Shown: positions 33,904-45,964 of the stretch, piece by piece
How positions within the stretch are numbered: position 1 is the first letter of the stretch
Layout of the letters: the number at the start of each line of letters is the position of its first letter
NCBI GenBank assembly: GCA_021018815.1
Contig: JAITYX010000045.1
Location: 3,534,001-3,598,000, forward strand
Origin: Talinum fruticosum
Taxonomy: Eukaryota; Streptophyta; Magnoliopsida; Caryophyllales; Talinaceae
DNA: 64,000 bases
Direction of reading: 5' to 3'
Translations under genes and position numbers: made by a program
The notes under the pieces: generated by a model
The model's input: the letters and a program-made list of their open reading frames with translations, nothing else
Database searches by the model: none
What the model was told of the DNA's origin: nothing

Positions 33904-33908
33904 CGTTC

Positions 33909-35073
33909 CCCTCTTGTTTCTTTTTTTATTTTATTTTGTTTTGTACATATTTGATACTTTATTCTCTTTTTCTATTTAAGTCATGTCATTTTTTTTATTT
34001 GTTTGACTCTTCTTTTATTTTGTAAATATTTGTTTTCTTTTTAGTTTTATTTTTCTTTTAGGTTCTTCCCGCTCAAAATGAGAATATTGTCAAGTTTGGG
34101 TGTGGGGTGGGGAAATCTTTCTTTTTAAAAAAATCCAAAAAGAATTTCTTTTATTTGGGAGATATTGTATATATTCGATTATTTTTGAACATTGTGACTT
34201 AGGTGTTAAGTTGTAAAAAGGAAAATATACTTGATAATACTCACCTCTTAGATGACAATTATAACCTTATTTTTCTAACCCTGGCATACCATAGAATTTG
34301 TAAAATCTGCACCTAACTTTATAAAAGTCATTTGCTCTTAGATTTGAAGTTGTCATTGACTGATTCACCCACTTGTCTTGAGTACCAAAAATAAACTTTA
34401 TGTTATTATATTTTGCATTGAAAGAAAGAAAAGAAAAAAAGAAAGAAAAACAAAAAGAAGAAAAAATCAGGAATGACAAGAACCCTTTGAGGCATGCACT
34501 ACTTGGGTACTACCATTTGAGGCAATAGTTCCTATTGGGCAAGACTTGCTTCCCGAATTAAAAAAAGTACCGAGTCAAGTGGGTTGAATCGGTTGTGTAA
34601 GCCTAAAGTAAGGGAGCGAGTGGTACACATGCACATCACTCATTAGGTCAGATTCACTATTTTTAATGGATTAAAGAGGTGGAAATATTGATGTATGGTT
34701 GTTGTCAAAAGAGTGTGAAGTTTGATATGTATAATATACCTAGATACAAGTTGATAACTAAGTACCGATGGTAATATGATTGATTCGGATGTGTATGTAT
34801 GTCCTTATTGTAAATATTTTTGTAAAAATCTTTTCAATTTTTCTTTTTCCATTTTCCTTTCTTTTCTTCTCTAGATTTTGTGGGTACATCCGATATAAAC
34901 CCTCATGAGAACTTACTCGTCCACTTGGGCTACTAAGGGGGTATAAAGGGCTTGTTGCATAAATTAAATGCAACCGTGATTCATACGAAAATGAGTTAGG
35001 ATTTTCTTTTCTTATTTTCTTTTTCCAGTTTTATTTTACTCGAGGACGAGAAAAATCTAGATGTGGGGGTATT
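33909..35073 (+). other. 3' internal region and polypurine tract of the gag-only element
   Basis: About 1.1 kb of AT-rich DNA without a polymerase or other domain. At its end, CTCGAGGACGAGAAAAATCT-AGATGTGGGGG (35039-35069) has the form of a polypurine tract seen before the 3' LTR of such elements. The frame at 34267-34479 on the minus strand is low-complexity. Confidence 0.6.
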
Positions 35074-36445
35074 TGTTAAGTCCAAAATTATGATATTTTT
35101 TATAACTTTTTACATCTTATTTTGTTCTTAATAATTATTAAATTAGAAATTTTAATTTAATTTGTATTATTTTTATAGGAAACATGGAAAAACCCGAGAA
35201 ATAATAAGAAAGCTAAAAAATTGAAGACTTAGATCCTCTATTTCGCAGCATGCCCAAATCAAGCCCAAAATCGAGCCTATTCTCTTTCCCTTTTTGGCGT
35301 ACGTGACCCCTCTCCTTTCCCTCACTTAATCTCTCCCATTTGCCTCATTTGCCTCTGTTAAAGCCCGAAGCCAACAAAGCCCAACCTTCTCCCTTTTTTC
35401 ATTCGGCCCTTTTACTTCCCAGAAACCCTAATCCCAAAACGCCATCATCCTTTTCCTCCCTCTCTTCCCTCCAACTCTTCGTTACCTTACTGCTGCCCCG
35501 AAACCCTATGCCCTCATCTTCCTCTCCTTCTTCGTTCATTTGCCCAAAAATCCTAGAAAACCCTAGCCCCAAAACCATACTCTCCCCACGCCAGCCTATC
35601 ACCTTCCTCTTTCCCTCTCGAAATAACCCTTGCGAGATACCTTCTTCCTATCTAACTCTGGCTCTCTCACTCTTTGCCTTCATGGCACAGGACCTGAACC
35701 CTAGCTACCAGAATTCTTCACCATCTCCAACTGTTCTCATCCTCATTCTCACTGGGACTCTATCGCAACTTGGAGCACGAGGAAGGCATGAGCGAGCGAA
35801 GGCAAGAGGAAGCATTTAAAAGTGAGACAAAGTAGAGACGAAGGAGGTGGACGGCGGTGGGCGAAGGTGTAACGGACCAAAGCCGCACCAAGGTCCAAGT
35901 TTTCAGATATTAGTCTTTCATATTTCCGTTTTCTTGCTTTAATTTTTAGTTCTTAGTTCTCAAAATTTTAGTTTTAGGTTTTAGTTTAGAGTAGTAGTTA
36001 ATCAATTTGCAATCAAGTCAAGTGTAATTTCGGGATTAAAGTCATTTGGATTTTGGTTCGAATTTGGGATTATGAGTTGTGTGTTCGAACGATCTGCTGG
36101 TATAGTTCTTCCTTTTTAATTTTTGTTGTTCAATTTTCCTCTTTAGATATAATTTATTGCAATGCGATTCTTGCACTTTGAGTTGTTGATTTTAAGTTTT
36201 AGTTTCGATTGAATGTTAGCTGGTATGAATTATTGAATGGTTGTAAGTTAAGTTTCGATTATTTTACTTGTCGAATTCATGATTTGGAGAAGAGTTGTGT
36301 AGGTTCGATTTTTTATTTATGTTAGTTCAAGTTTTAAGTGATTAGGTAAGTGATTTAAGTGTCTTAGTATCGTTTAGCAATCTGATTTTGATTTAATTCC
36401 ATCCTTATGGTTCGACAAATCCCTATACTCCCTAAAATCACTCCA
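35074..36445 (+). mobile_element. 3' LTR of the gag-only Ty3/gypsy element
   Basis: The LTR begins TGTTAAGTCCAAAATTATG directly after the polypurine tract. Its far end matches the truncated left LTR (ACTCCCTAAAATCACTCC near 36426-36443). The middle (35330-35870) is CT-rich and carries long open frames such as 35340-35819 with no domain; these are read here as non-coding LTR sequence. The right boundary is approximate, and no target duplication was established. Confidence 0.65.
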
Positions 36446-36760
36446 ATAGAAACCCTTTATGAGGTACTAATGTTTTACTCTAAGTATTGTTGGTAAAATT
36501 ATAATATATCTAACCCTGCTACCAAAATTAGATTGCAGCCCACAAAGGAAAGAAGAGATCGACTTCCTAGGTAAGTCGATCGACTCATTGCATATCTAGA
36601 ATCAAAATATTCCACGGTACAAAATACTTCAGCAAAACTACAAGGGCCAATTTTGGAAAATAAATTTCTAATCAATGGAAGTTTATTATTTCTATAAAGA
36701 TTTTTGAAAAGGTTTTAAATTTTCAAAATCCAAATCTTTTCAAAATATTTTTAAAAGATT

Positions 36761-36764
<4 letters not shown>

Positions 36765-36796
<32 letters not shown>
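36765..36796. repeat. (CT)n microsatellite
   Basis: About 16 uninterrupted CT units stand upstream of the relic ORF, in what would be its 5' untranslated region. Confidence 0.95.
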
Positions 36797-36800
<4 letters not shown>

Positions 36801-37007
36801 CTCAGCCACCTTCCTTAATTATCTCCCCTCTTCCCTGTTTTACTTTTCCGAACCATCTCGTTTGCCCCCTCCTTACACTTTCTCTCGTAGTTTCTTTATC
36901 CTCCTCACCACTCTCTCTCCTGGGGTTTTCCATCTCTCTCACTCGCTCTTCATTCTTCTCCAAAAATTCTTTAAAATAATGAGTGATTCTGGCTTCTTTT
37001 CGACATC

Positions 37008-38232
37008 ATGAGACGAGCTTCTCCCTCTCACTCAAAGCAGCCAGCAGCTAAGGATTCCACACATCCACCGCGCAAAAAGACCAGAAGTGCCACCAAGACT
37101 CCAATGGCGAAGTCATCCTCTTCTCCGACCACGATTTCTACTGGACTCGACATGGAGGAAAGCTCTCACCATCTCGCTCTAGCCCTAATTGATGACTCAA
37201 GTATCACCCCTCTCTCCTCTTCATCTCTGCCCATTGAGTGGCTTACTCGAGGCAAGACACAAAAAGTCTCCTTTGTCTCTAACTCGAACATTCTCCTTTG
37301 CCATCCCATAGACCTGTCGTTCTTCGAAAATTCTAGTTTCTCTTGGTATGACAAACTCGAAGCTCTTCATCGCCACTGAACATCTTCTCTATTTCGACCC
37401 AACTTATCCTAGGCTTGTTCGCATGTTCTTCTCAAATCGACTTCAGCTGGTTTAGATCGCTCAACAGTGGTAAAATCCACTATCAAGGAAAGGCCATCAC
37501 CCTTAACTCCACTTTCCTCAACCGTCTATTCGATTGTTCTTGCTTGTTTTTATACCTCAATGATTCTTCCTTTGATGAAGTGTCAAAAGATTTCTTCATA
37601 AAGTATTATCGAGTACACCCCTAAGTCAAGCATAATTTTTCGTAAACCAACCTTACTAGTGAGGCAAGAATTCTCTGCTTCATCCTTTTTAGAGCCATTT
37701 TCCCCCACAAAAACCGCTTAGGAAAACCTAACAATACTCTCTTGAAAGTGATTTATGAAATTCTTAAAGGCTTTGATGTTGATTTTGCCCCACTCATTCT
37801 CAATCACATGGTGAAAGCGTCATCGACCCTACCCATCAAGCTCTACCTTTTGGGAAACTCATCACGAAAATTTTCATCTACTTCAAAGTCCCCCTAGAGG
37901 ACGATGGATCAACTTTTGACCCCCGAAAAATGATTAATCAATCTTTGTTAGACGGCCTCGGTTTCTATCCGACCGAGTCAAGAAAATGGGTTCATACCCA
38001 GGAGTTTCCCCACCTCCTTCTCCATCATTTGATGACCCGGAGTCACACTGAGCCTTCCACCAAAAGCTTACAAGATGAAATTACCCTGCTCGGAACAATG
38101 ATAAATTATTTGAGGCTGTCGTGGATCCGATGTATACTTGCAATGGACACTCTAACCCAGGAGGTCACAACTCTAACCGAGTCAAATGTGCAACCGACCC
38201 ATCAAGTTCAATGCCTTGGCGAGAATAGGTGA
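37008..38232 (+). pseudogene. Plant transposon-like ORF (Transposase_32-like), broken
   Basis: An ATG at 37008 begins a Ser/Lys-rich N-terminal part (SPSHSKQPAAKDSTHPPRKK). After a frame change near 37380-37415 a globular part follows: WFRSLNSGKIHYQGKAITLN, then a stop near 37622, ARILCFILFRAIFPHKNR, LKVIYEILKGFDVDFAPLIL, and 37930-38232 with INQSLLDGLGFYPTESRKW. This order (a surface domain after a charged leader) resembles the 'putative plant transposon protein' domain carried by many plant retroelement-derived ORFs. The function is not known. At least three breaks make it a pseudogene. Family assignment is from memory of the pattern only. Confidence 0.5.
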
Positions 38233-39140
38233 TCTTATCCCGACCAAATTTGTGGTCTTTGAGGCCGAGGAGCAAAGGATCGGCGATTCCAACTTTCTTG
38301 ATCTAACTACGAGCAATACGGGAGGACCTTAAGGCTAACTTCATGCCCCATGTTTGCACCCCTGTTCAAGGTCCCTCCACCTCTGCTCTAGAAGCACCAG
38401 TCGCTGCAGATCGTACTCCTGCAAACAAATCGACCTTGTTCATTCTAATTCGGTTGCTTGCATCTAACCTATCGTCGTCTGCTCCGTCGACCCTGCACCC
38501 TCATCCCGATTACTTATGTCTTTCTCTGGTTTTCAAACAAACAATTTCAGTTTTTAATGGCCTACATTTCTATTGTGAGCCCTTAATTTTTGTCGGAAGG
38601 CAAGGGGAGAAGATACAATTTATAATTTGGTTTGTATTTTGTTGGTTGTAACAATTTCTATGTTTTTGCTTTCATGATTTGACCACTGAAGGACAATTAA
38701 TCTTAGATAGTCGATTGGAATCTAGCCCGCTTAATTTATTAAATCTGTCCTCTGTATGAATCCTTTCGATTATCATAGAATCTTACTCCGTGTTTAAATG
38801 CTAATGATGCTCGAAACTATTTCCTTCAAATTATAATGCTTATCCGACTTCATAGCATGATTAAGCTTCTAAATTCCATTAAGTCGGATTGTAAGTATGT
38901 GATGTTCTTATATTTAGGTATCGACTTAATGCCATTACGTTTACATGTTTACCGAGTATCATGTTTAGGGGAGTAAAAGTCATAAGTCGAGTTTGGTATC
39001 CGACCCAAACAATTACTAAAAATATGCTTAGTCTAATTTTCCTTGATCATTACGAATTACTAATAATATGTTAAGGGGAGACTAGTATCTTGTTTAGGGG
39101 AGTTATTTCTAAAATCTATAACCAAATACTGAAATTATGC
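38233..39140. other. Non-coding stretch, no gene seen
   Basis: The frame at 38343-38651 is a degenerate continuation of the relic above or chance. The rest is AT-rich with recurring GTCGGATTGTAAG-type words and no recognisable element. Confidence 0.5.
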
Positions 39141-40252
39141 CTTTTGTCAAAAAGGGGAGATTATTAGTCGAGATAATTAATCGACTAGTCGGACATGTTT
39201 ATTTAATTATCTTATCGACCCCATTGTGCTTTAATGAATTTTGTACTCAAGGCAAATATTCGAGTAGCAATAAATATTCCATTAATATCCCTGATTTTAT
39301 CCTCCATGATTATTGTTCACCCAATTTTATACTTAGATATTATTTCCTTATTTGGCATAATTCTAAATCAATGTGTTAAGGAAATATTCCAAGCTGATTC
39401 TAATCTCGAAAATCATGGATATACTACGGCATATTTGAACATGATTAAATTGCATAAAATCTTATTATTTTCATAGATTTTATTGAACTTATTTTCGAAA
39501 AGAAATCGGTCGGATCATTCATTTATGGGTTGCAAGAAGTAAAAGTGACAACCATGAGTTTTAAGCAATGAATAAAGGGAGTTAGGGCGAGCTGAGGATT
39601 TAAAGATACAAAAACATTTGGAGAGCAAAGCCAAACTTGAAAAGTATCAATATTCTGCAGAGTAGTCGGATCCTGCCAAGATTCATTTACCAAGTCGGAC
39701 ATAGAAGATCAAATCTACAACGGTAACTTCAATGGTCCGCTAAATGAAGAGAAAACTATAAAGATCCAAATCAAGACCGAGAAGCATCCAAGCAAGAGAG
39801 AACACTTCATGTCTTATCTTAATCTCTTGTTATCTTGATGAATCATTCACATAATTCTTGTAGCAAAGTGTTTAAGGTTAGATATTTTGTAAGTTTTAGC
39901 AAAGAGTCTTGGAAGGCTGCTTTGTCGGTGATACCACTTGAGCGAAGTGTGAGCGGTGGGCCTCAACAATAAGTGTACTCAAAAGGTTAGTCGGTGAGTT
40001 AAGTGAAAAACCCATCGACGATCGGAATACTAAGAAAAGTAGAAGATAATTCTAAAAGAGGAAACCTTAAATGGTCACTAACCCGGATATTTGGATCCGA
40101 GTCAAGATCGTGAACAAACAAACTTGCATATCCAATTATATTTTCGTTTGTTTGTTTTTCATATATTTGACCTTGCAACAAAGTTAGATGCCTCAAAATT
40201 TTAAAATACCATATTCACTCACCCTCTAGGGTATATTTGATTTTGTGGGACT

Positions 40253-40255
<3 letters not shown>

Positions 40256-40297
<42 letters not shown>
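40256..40297. repeat. (AT)n microsatellite
   Basis: About 20 pure AT units, the first of five such tracts within 4 kb. Confidence 0.95.
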
Positions 40298-40299
<2 letters not shown>

Positions 40300-40301
<2 letters not shown>

Positions 40302-40915
40302 TTAATCAGTGTTGGTGGCAGCTCAATCATGGTAAATGTTAAAGGGGGTTAAAAATTCTGGGAAAAAATAATTACCAAAACTTAAAGGGGAGTAAATGGA
40401 AAATTTTCTCTATCATTGATACAATTGTTGCTAAAAGGTTTTTTTTTTTCATCTAAGACTACAATACATTAAATTTATATTCATGACTAGGTCAAAAACA
40501 TCAAAATCAAGCTGTCGAAATTACAGCCGTTCATATTTGCTTGAAAATTACTTATAGCGAAAGCAAACTCATTTCTTGTGAGCAGCCACTAAACATTGAT
40601 TATTATGGAATCTACTGGCTAAAAAATCTATATGCTATAAATTCATATCATAAACAAAAACTAGAAAGCTACTTTTGTTGCTGCCCCATGTAGTTCAGCC
40701 TAAATCAGAGGGCACAATCAATGAGAGAAATGAATGCTCCAGACTTTGTTTTATAATCAACCTAATTCTTTTACTCCATTATTGATGACATTTATGTTGA
40801 TTTAAACTTGGCCTCTCTCTCTCTCTCTCTATATGTTGTTATTGTCCCAATCGTATGCTATTTGCTAGGCCATTGTCATCCTATCCACTTGATGATTGCC
40901 AAATTTCATAAAACT

Positions 40916-40916
<1 letters not shown>
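40300..40916. other. AT-rich intergenic DNA, no gene seen
   Basis: No domain or element boundary was recognised. A short CTCTCTCTCT run is present near 40812. Confidence 0.5.

Positions 40917-40999
<83 letters not shown>
40917..40999. repeat. Compound (TA)n-(TG)n microsatellite
   Basis: About 29 TA units pass directly into 12 TG units. The frames through it (Tyr/Ile, Cys/Val runs) are not genes. Confidence 0.95.
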
Positions 41000-41297
41000 A
41001 TTATATACAAATATATATTACTTTGGAGTAATTTCTTTTTAGTTGCAAAAATTCGTAAGAGGGAAGAAGTTAAAAGAAAATGGAAGCTAAGAAATTGAAA
41101 GGAATCAGTAGAAACGGAGTGAATTAAATGGGAGCCTAACGGTACATACAACCAAGTTGGAAAGAATCTTTAACATATGTAACAAGGAAAATTAAAAGGA
41201 GTTGAAAGAATTGGAAGAAATTGGAACAAACTTGAATTAGTTCCATGAAGGTGGAAGAAACTGGAAGTAATTAGCTAAATGGGAGGTTCAAGATTTA

Positions 41298-41702
41298 GGG
41301 TGTGTTTGTTTTACTTGGAAAATATTTTCTCGAAAAATTATTATTCTATTTTCTAATGTTTGGTAGCATAAGTGGTGGATAAATATTTTACGGGGAAAAT
41401 AATTTCCCTCAATCAAGGAAAATAAATTTCCTTTTATGAGGTAGAAGGAAATTAATTTTTCTTTTCCTCAATTAAGGAAAAATAAAGTCTTATTAATGGG
41501 AGTTCAAATTCTAAGCTTTTTGGATGTGACACCTTCGGTTTCTTTTTCCAAGTTTTGTCGTTATCTTTTTCCCTTTTTGTTGTAAAGTTCATAGATGAAA
41601 ATTTTTTACACAATATTTATTTCTTTTTTAATTTTTATTATTTTATACATGGAAAAGTTTGATCATAGGGAGATGTACAAACTTATCAAATTTAGGTGCT
41701 CA

Positions 41703-41763
<61 letters not shown>

Positions 41764-41973
41764 GGTTTTGAAGTTGAATTAGTTATTTACCTTTTCTTTT
41801 CATATTTATGGGGTTTTTATGGTTGGTTTTTGCATTTAAGAGCTATTTTAGAAAATTATTTTTTTCTACCAAACAAAGAAAAATATGGGTGGAAAATGAC
41901 TTTCCTTGGAAATTCATTTTTCCATGAAAAATAATATCCTTAGAAAATATTTTCTCCACAACCAAACACACCC
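41298..41973. mobile_element. Tourist-like MITE with an internal (AT)n tract
   Basis: The left end GGGTGTGTTTGTTTTACTTGG and the right end (reverse complement GGGTGTGTTTGGTTGTGGAG) are terminal inverted repeats. Inverted similarity continues inward (GAAAATATTTTC and TTTCCTTTTCC-type words). Flanks are TTA on the left and TAA on the right, so a TA core is shared but the triplet is not identical. The 676 bp length includes the (AT)n tract near 41711-41760 and has no transposase. Ends of this form with a TWA target suggest PIF/Harbinger, but hAT-like MITEs with similar ends cannot be excluded. Confidence 0.7.
41711..41760. repeat. (AT)n microsatellite inside the MITE
   Basis: Some 25 AT units stand in the inner part of the element at 41298-41973. 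Confidence 0.95.
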
Positions 41974-42055
41974 TAAAAAGAAAAAAAAACTGATCAGGTG
42001 AAAACTAAAGAAAATATATATTTAAACAGATTAAAATTACAGCAATAGTATACGA

Positions 42056-42060
<5 letters not shown>

Positions 42061-42126
<66 letters not shown>
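42061..42126. repeat. (TA)n microsatellite
   Basis: 33 TA units, the longest of the AT tracts in this part of the window. Confidence 0.95.
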
Positions 42127-42128
<2 letters not shown>

Positions 42129-42477
42129 CAAAATGGGGGCTACTTTTATTCATTAAGCATCGAAGTATCAGTAGTTGCAATTTCAAGAACAGACTCAGGG
42201 CCATCTGCAACCCAAAATCTAGATGAAGATATATAAGGTTGTACATGGCAAGAGAGTGAGCTACTCTATTCCAATCAAATATATATATATGATTGATCCG
42301 AATTCACCGTCCATTTTGTAGCAACTTCTTAATCATTCAGGAAATATATGTTAAAACAATCATAATAACGAAATCGATCATAAATAAATGTTTTAAGAAA
42401 GGTCTATTTAAATATATCTTTTGTGTTTAATTGATAAGTAGGTCCATTTATTGGCCTCATATCTTAGTTTACTCTAG

Positions 42478-42604
42478 TGGTTGTAATGGTCTAAGGGGAG
42501 TGTCCAAGCTAGACTTGCCGATTCAGACAAGCGGACAAAATGTAGGTTATGTTTCAGGTTTAAAAGTAGGTTGTAATGGACCGAGGGGAGTGTCCAAGCT
42601 AGAA
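42478..42604. repeat. 34 bp direct repeat with 92 bp period
   Basis: GGTTGTAATGG-C-AGGGGAGTGTCCAAGCTAGA occurs at 42478-42512 and again at about 42570-42604, with two or three differences and 57 bp between. The function is unknown. Confidence 0.8.
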
Positions 42605-42847
42605 GCCGCATTTGATAATTTTTTTCTTCAACAAGATAATAAGAGTAAAAATATTTTTTGGGTAAAAATGATCGAATAAATGGAATTTCTCTATTTGACA
42701 CTAAACTAATCTCTTTTCAAGAGTCAATTTATAGAAAATAAAGTTACATAGATATCTAGATACGTAATTTGTAATGGTAAAATATTTAATGATAACTACA
42801 ATAGTGACTTGTGAGAGAGGAAAGATAGGAAACATTTGAAAGAGAAA

Positions 42848-42894
42848 GAAAACACATAAGTTTTGTTGTTTTGAACACATAAGTTTTGTTGTTT
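42848..42894. repeat. 23-24 bp tandem duplication
   Basis: ACACATAAGTTTTGTTGTTTTGA occurs twice in tandem. It is a local duplication without coding capacity. Confidence 0.85.
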
Positions 42895-42899
42895 TGAAG

Positions 42900-44170
42900 T
42901 TAAGTTTCATGGTTGCTTGTACTTATTAAAAGATAAAATGTCATAAAAAATAAATTAATAAGTAGAAACTTTATGTGAAAAACCTTCTAAAGAAAGATTT
43001 AATTGGGTTATCGAGTTGGGTAAATTTTTGTCAGGCTCGGTATAATCCAAGCTCAACATCAAGCAACCCACAACCTGCTCAAAGAAGGAAGTTGATGCCC
43101 TCAAATTCAGGAAGACAGAGGAGCGCAAGATCATCAGCACAGCACTTCTTCGACTAGCTAGTGAAATGTTTATATAGTCTCACATGAAAACAATTAAATA
43201 ACAAGAGCTGATAAATATCTTCCTTTTTGTAAAAATCTGACAATATAAAGCACCGAAAAAAAAAAAACTGTGAAATCTCGCAATATATCAAGTAGAATTT
43301 TAGAAATGTGGAGTATACAAAACTTACAGTTCAACATCTATCATATAGTACTTTTGTATTATAAAAGAATTCATTTTCGATTTTAGAACAACATTGAAAA
43401 GATGTGGCCATAGCTTTCATTTTCTTATTACTTTTTTGGATAATTTGGTGTAAGGATGCGTAAATTAAATTATGGCCCACTAAACATAATTGATTAGGAT
43501 ATCACTTATGTTAATAAAAAACAAGTGTACGCTAGGATTTTACATTTAATTAAAAATTATGGATATAACATAACGTGAATTACTTTACAAGGTAATGTAA
43601 CCATTATGGATAAGGATTTTAAGTTTATGGCGAATGAATTGAGGGAAAAATTTTCACTATTAGAATGAGGTACAACATTTATGATAATTAAATTTAAATT
43701 TTAAATTTAAGCATATTAATTTTGAAGTGTGAAGAAGAGATTGGTTCACTTTTTAAATTTTTTAGGTAAAAAGTGTTGCAAAAAGGGCATGCCAAAAAAT
43801 TGGGGGCATTTAAGCTAGGGGTTCAATTCATTCACCGAAAGGTCAATCTTTAAACTTCACATGTTTTCCCTCCAATATCAATTTTCTTGAAAGCGTTGAC
43901 ATCAGCTCAAGTTGCCCAACTACACCGAACATCACTATACTTGCAAGATTTTCGTGATTGACCTCCTTTTCTTTTGTGTGCATTATTTTCTTTTGCAAGC
44001 CGCGAAGTTCGATATTCTTTTGGATTGCTCTATGAGCCGTACATTGATCTTAACAACTCGTAAGTTTAATCTTTTTATAAGTATTGCCACTTGTTAATGG
44101 AAGTGAAATCAACCATTTCTTGAAAACTCTTCTTATAAACTGGTACTAAAAATATTCTTTTCTTACTAGT
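42900..44170. other. AT-rich intergenic DNA, no gene seen
   Basis: Short frames (42975-43157 and 43912-44097) have no recognisable features. No element ends were found. Confidence 0.5.
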
Positions 44171-44172
44171 GG

Positions 44173-44174
<2 letters not shown>

Positions 44175-44221
<47 letters not shown>
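44175..44221. repeat. (AT)n microsatellite
   Basis: About 23 AT units, the last of the five tracts between 40.2 and 44.2 kb. Confidence 0.95.
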
Positions 44222-44223
<2 letters not shown>

Positions 44224-45470
44224 TTATTTTGTTAGGAAAAAGAGGACATGTTTGCATGAAGGGAAGACCCTTGAAAAAATGTTGGTACTTGCCAAAGAGC
44301 TTTTGATCTAGTAGGACATTTGTCACTGATTTTACCAATATCACCTGAATTTGATTCCAGGTGCCTCTAATTTTCTCTAGTTAGAAATTTGAGAGAGGAG
44401 CAAGTCCTGTGACTAATAAGTTTTGGGGTTGAATTCTAATGAATTTTCCGTCCCTGCTTGGACCTTAAAAGTCCTGTTGGTCATCCCTATGTAGAAGTCC
44501 AATTGGGGGACTTAAATAAAATGTTAAAACGCTATCGCTTGTAAGAGTTTGTGTACTCCTTCCCATGTAAGAAATGGATTCTTACCCATGTGAAACGAAA
44601 AAAAAAAAAAAAGCAAATCATTATACAATAAGGAGTATCTTAAAAGAAAAAGTAAGGGTTGTTTTGTTTAGAAGGCTGAAATTGATTGGAATTAAAAAAA
44701 GGTGCGAGAATGATCTTTGATACCCAACATTACTTGTTTGATTCATTCCACATATGAGAAAAATTTTATTGTAAGTACTAGATAAATGTACTCTCACGTG
44801 AATACTTTCCGAACTTGAAGTATGGATACTGTAAAGACTAACCTCGCATTGATCAATAAATCAATATACGTGTTGTATACTGAGATTTAAACTTGAGATC
44901 ACTAACTCAAAGGGCTTTGATACTATGTGCAACAATATACCTCCAGCTTTGGGTTTGTTATAATATAATTCTAATTAACATAAAGAAACACTAACGTTTG
45001 GAGTTGATTAGGAATATAATTCTAATTAACATAAAGAAACCTGAACCAAACGTTAAGAATTGGAATTGGTAATCCCATTCTTATACGAAAATGAAAAAGA
45101 GGATGAATTAAATGACCCATTAAAAGGGAATTAAGCATGTACATAAAATGAAATATAAGTAATACTAATTAAAATGGGAATTTCGGACTCAAGTTAGTTC
45201 AGTTTGGCCAACATTTTTGCCCCTCCTTAAAATTATCATGGCTATTTTATACTTTGATGATGCACACCAGCTCTTAATTGTGGAATGACATTCCTTCGTG
45301 CATAGGAACATATATATCTTCGTTCATGGGATTTTTTGGGTCCAAATATTTTAGTTTGTACCAATTTTCTAAAAACATTATGATTTGTGGTGATCAAGTA
45401 CTGATGCCATTTTGATGTGTGGGTCAAGCTTTGACACCACTCGGGTGCACGGTGCCGAGAATATCCTGAT
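44222..45470. other. Intergenic DNA, no gene seen
   Basis: Contains a 15 base A run at 44598-44612 and a 28 bp direct repeat (TATAATTCTAATTAACATAAAGAAAC) at about 44960-44987 and 45013-45040. No coding region was recognised. Confidence 0.5.
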
Positions 45471-45484
45471 TTGAATAGACCTTG

Positions 45485-45800
45485 GTAAAATTGATGCGAA
45501 TCGAACGGGTCGAAATGAATAACCTGAAACCTAAATCGAACCGAGCGTCCGAAACAGTTGAATCGCTTTTGACCCAAAATGCGAAAGTGAACCAACCAGA
45601 AACCGAATCAACCCGAAATCTAATGAACCTGATTCGATTCGAACCGAAATGACCGAATCCGAAACCGAACCGACCCGAAATATAATTGACCTGATTAAGA
45701 CCCGAACCCGAAATGACCCATCCGAATCGGACCGAACAGATTCAATCCGAATAAAAGTGACTTGAATCCGAACCGACTCAAATTCGCTTTTGACCCAACC
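45485..45800. repeat. Degenerate CCGAA-type minisatellite, block 1
   Basis: Words such as ACCCGAAAT, GAACCGAA and GAATCCGAA recur with irregular 6-20 bp spacing over about 300 bp, bounded by CGCTTTTGACCCAA. The frames read through it (for example 45531-45803 on the minus strand) are repeat translations, not proteins. Confidence 0.8.
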
Positions 45801-45964
45801 CACATTAGGTAGGTCTCTACAATTTTTTAAAATTTTTTTGGGTGGGTCTCTTAGGATGGACTTTTGTACTTATAGTGATACAATTTTGATCGACTGTAAA
45901 TCCTATTCAAATACCAAGGGATGATGGTAGACCTGATAGTATTCTATATGGTTCTCTAAAGCTG

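Larger units (their letters stand above)
36500..40250 (+). mobile_element. Probable non-autonomous LTR element without polymerase
   Basis: A protein-coding relic (37008-38232) is followed by non-coding DNA and then by TTTTGTCAAAAAGGGGAGATT (39141-39161), which has the form of a polypurine tract before a 3' LTR. The stretch after it (to about 40200) would be that LTR. No clear left LTR or target duplication was found. The reading is tentative, and the limits are estimates. Confidence 0.4.

Noticed and set aside
35340..35819. 159 codon plus-strand frame
   Set aside because: Lies inside the 3' LTR downstream of the polypurine tract; Pro/Ser-rich composition and no recognisable domain, so not called a gene.
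40808..42246. Frames with Tyr-Ile or Cys-Val runs
   Set aside because: Direct translations of (AT)n and (TG)n microsatellites.
44330..44612. Possible SINE ending in a 15 base A run
   Set aside because: No convincing A and B box promoter pair and no target duplication found.
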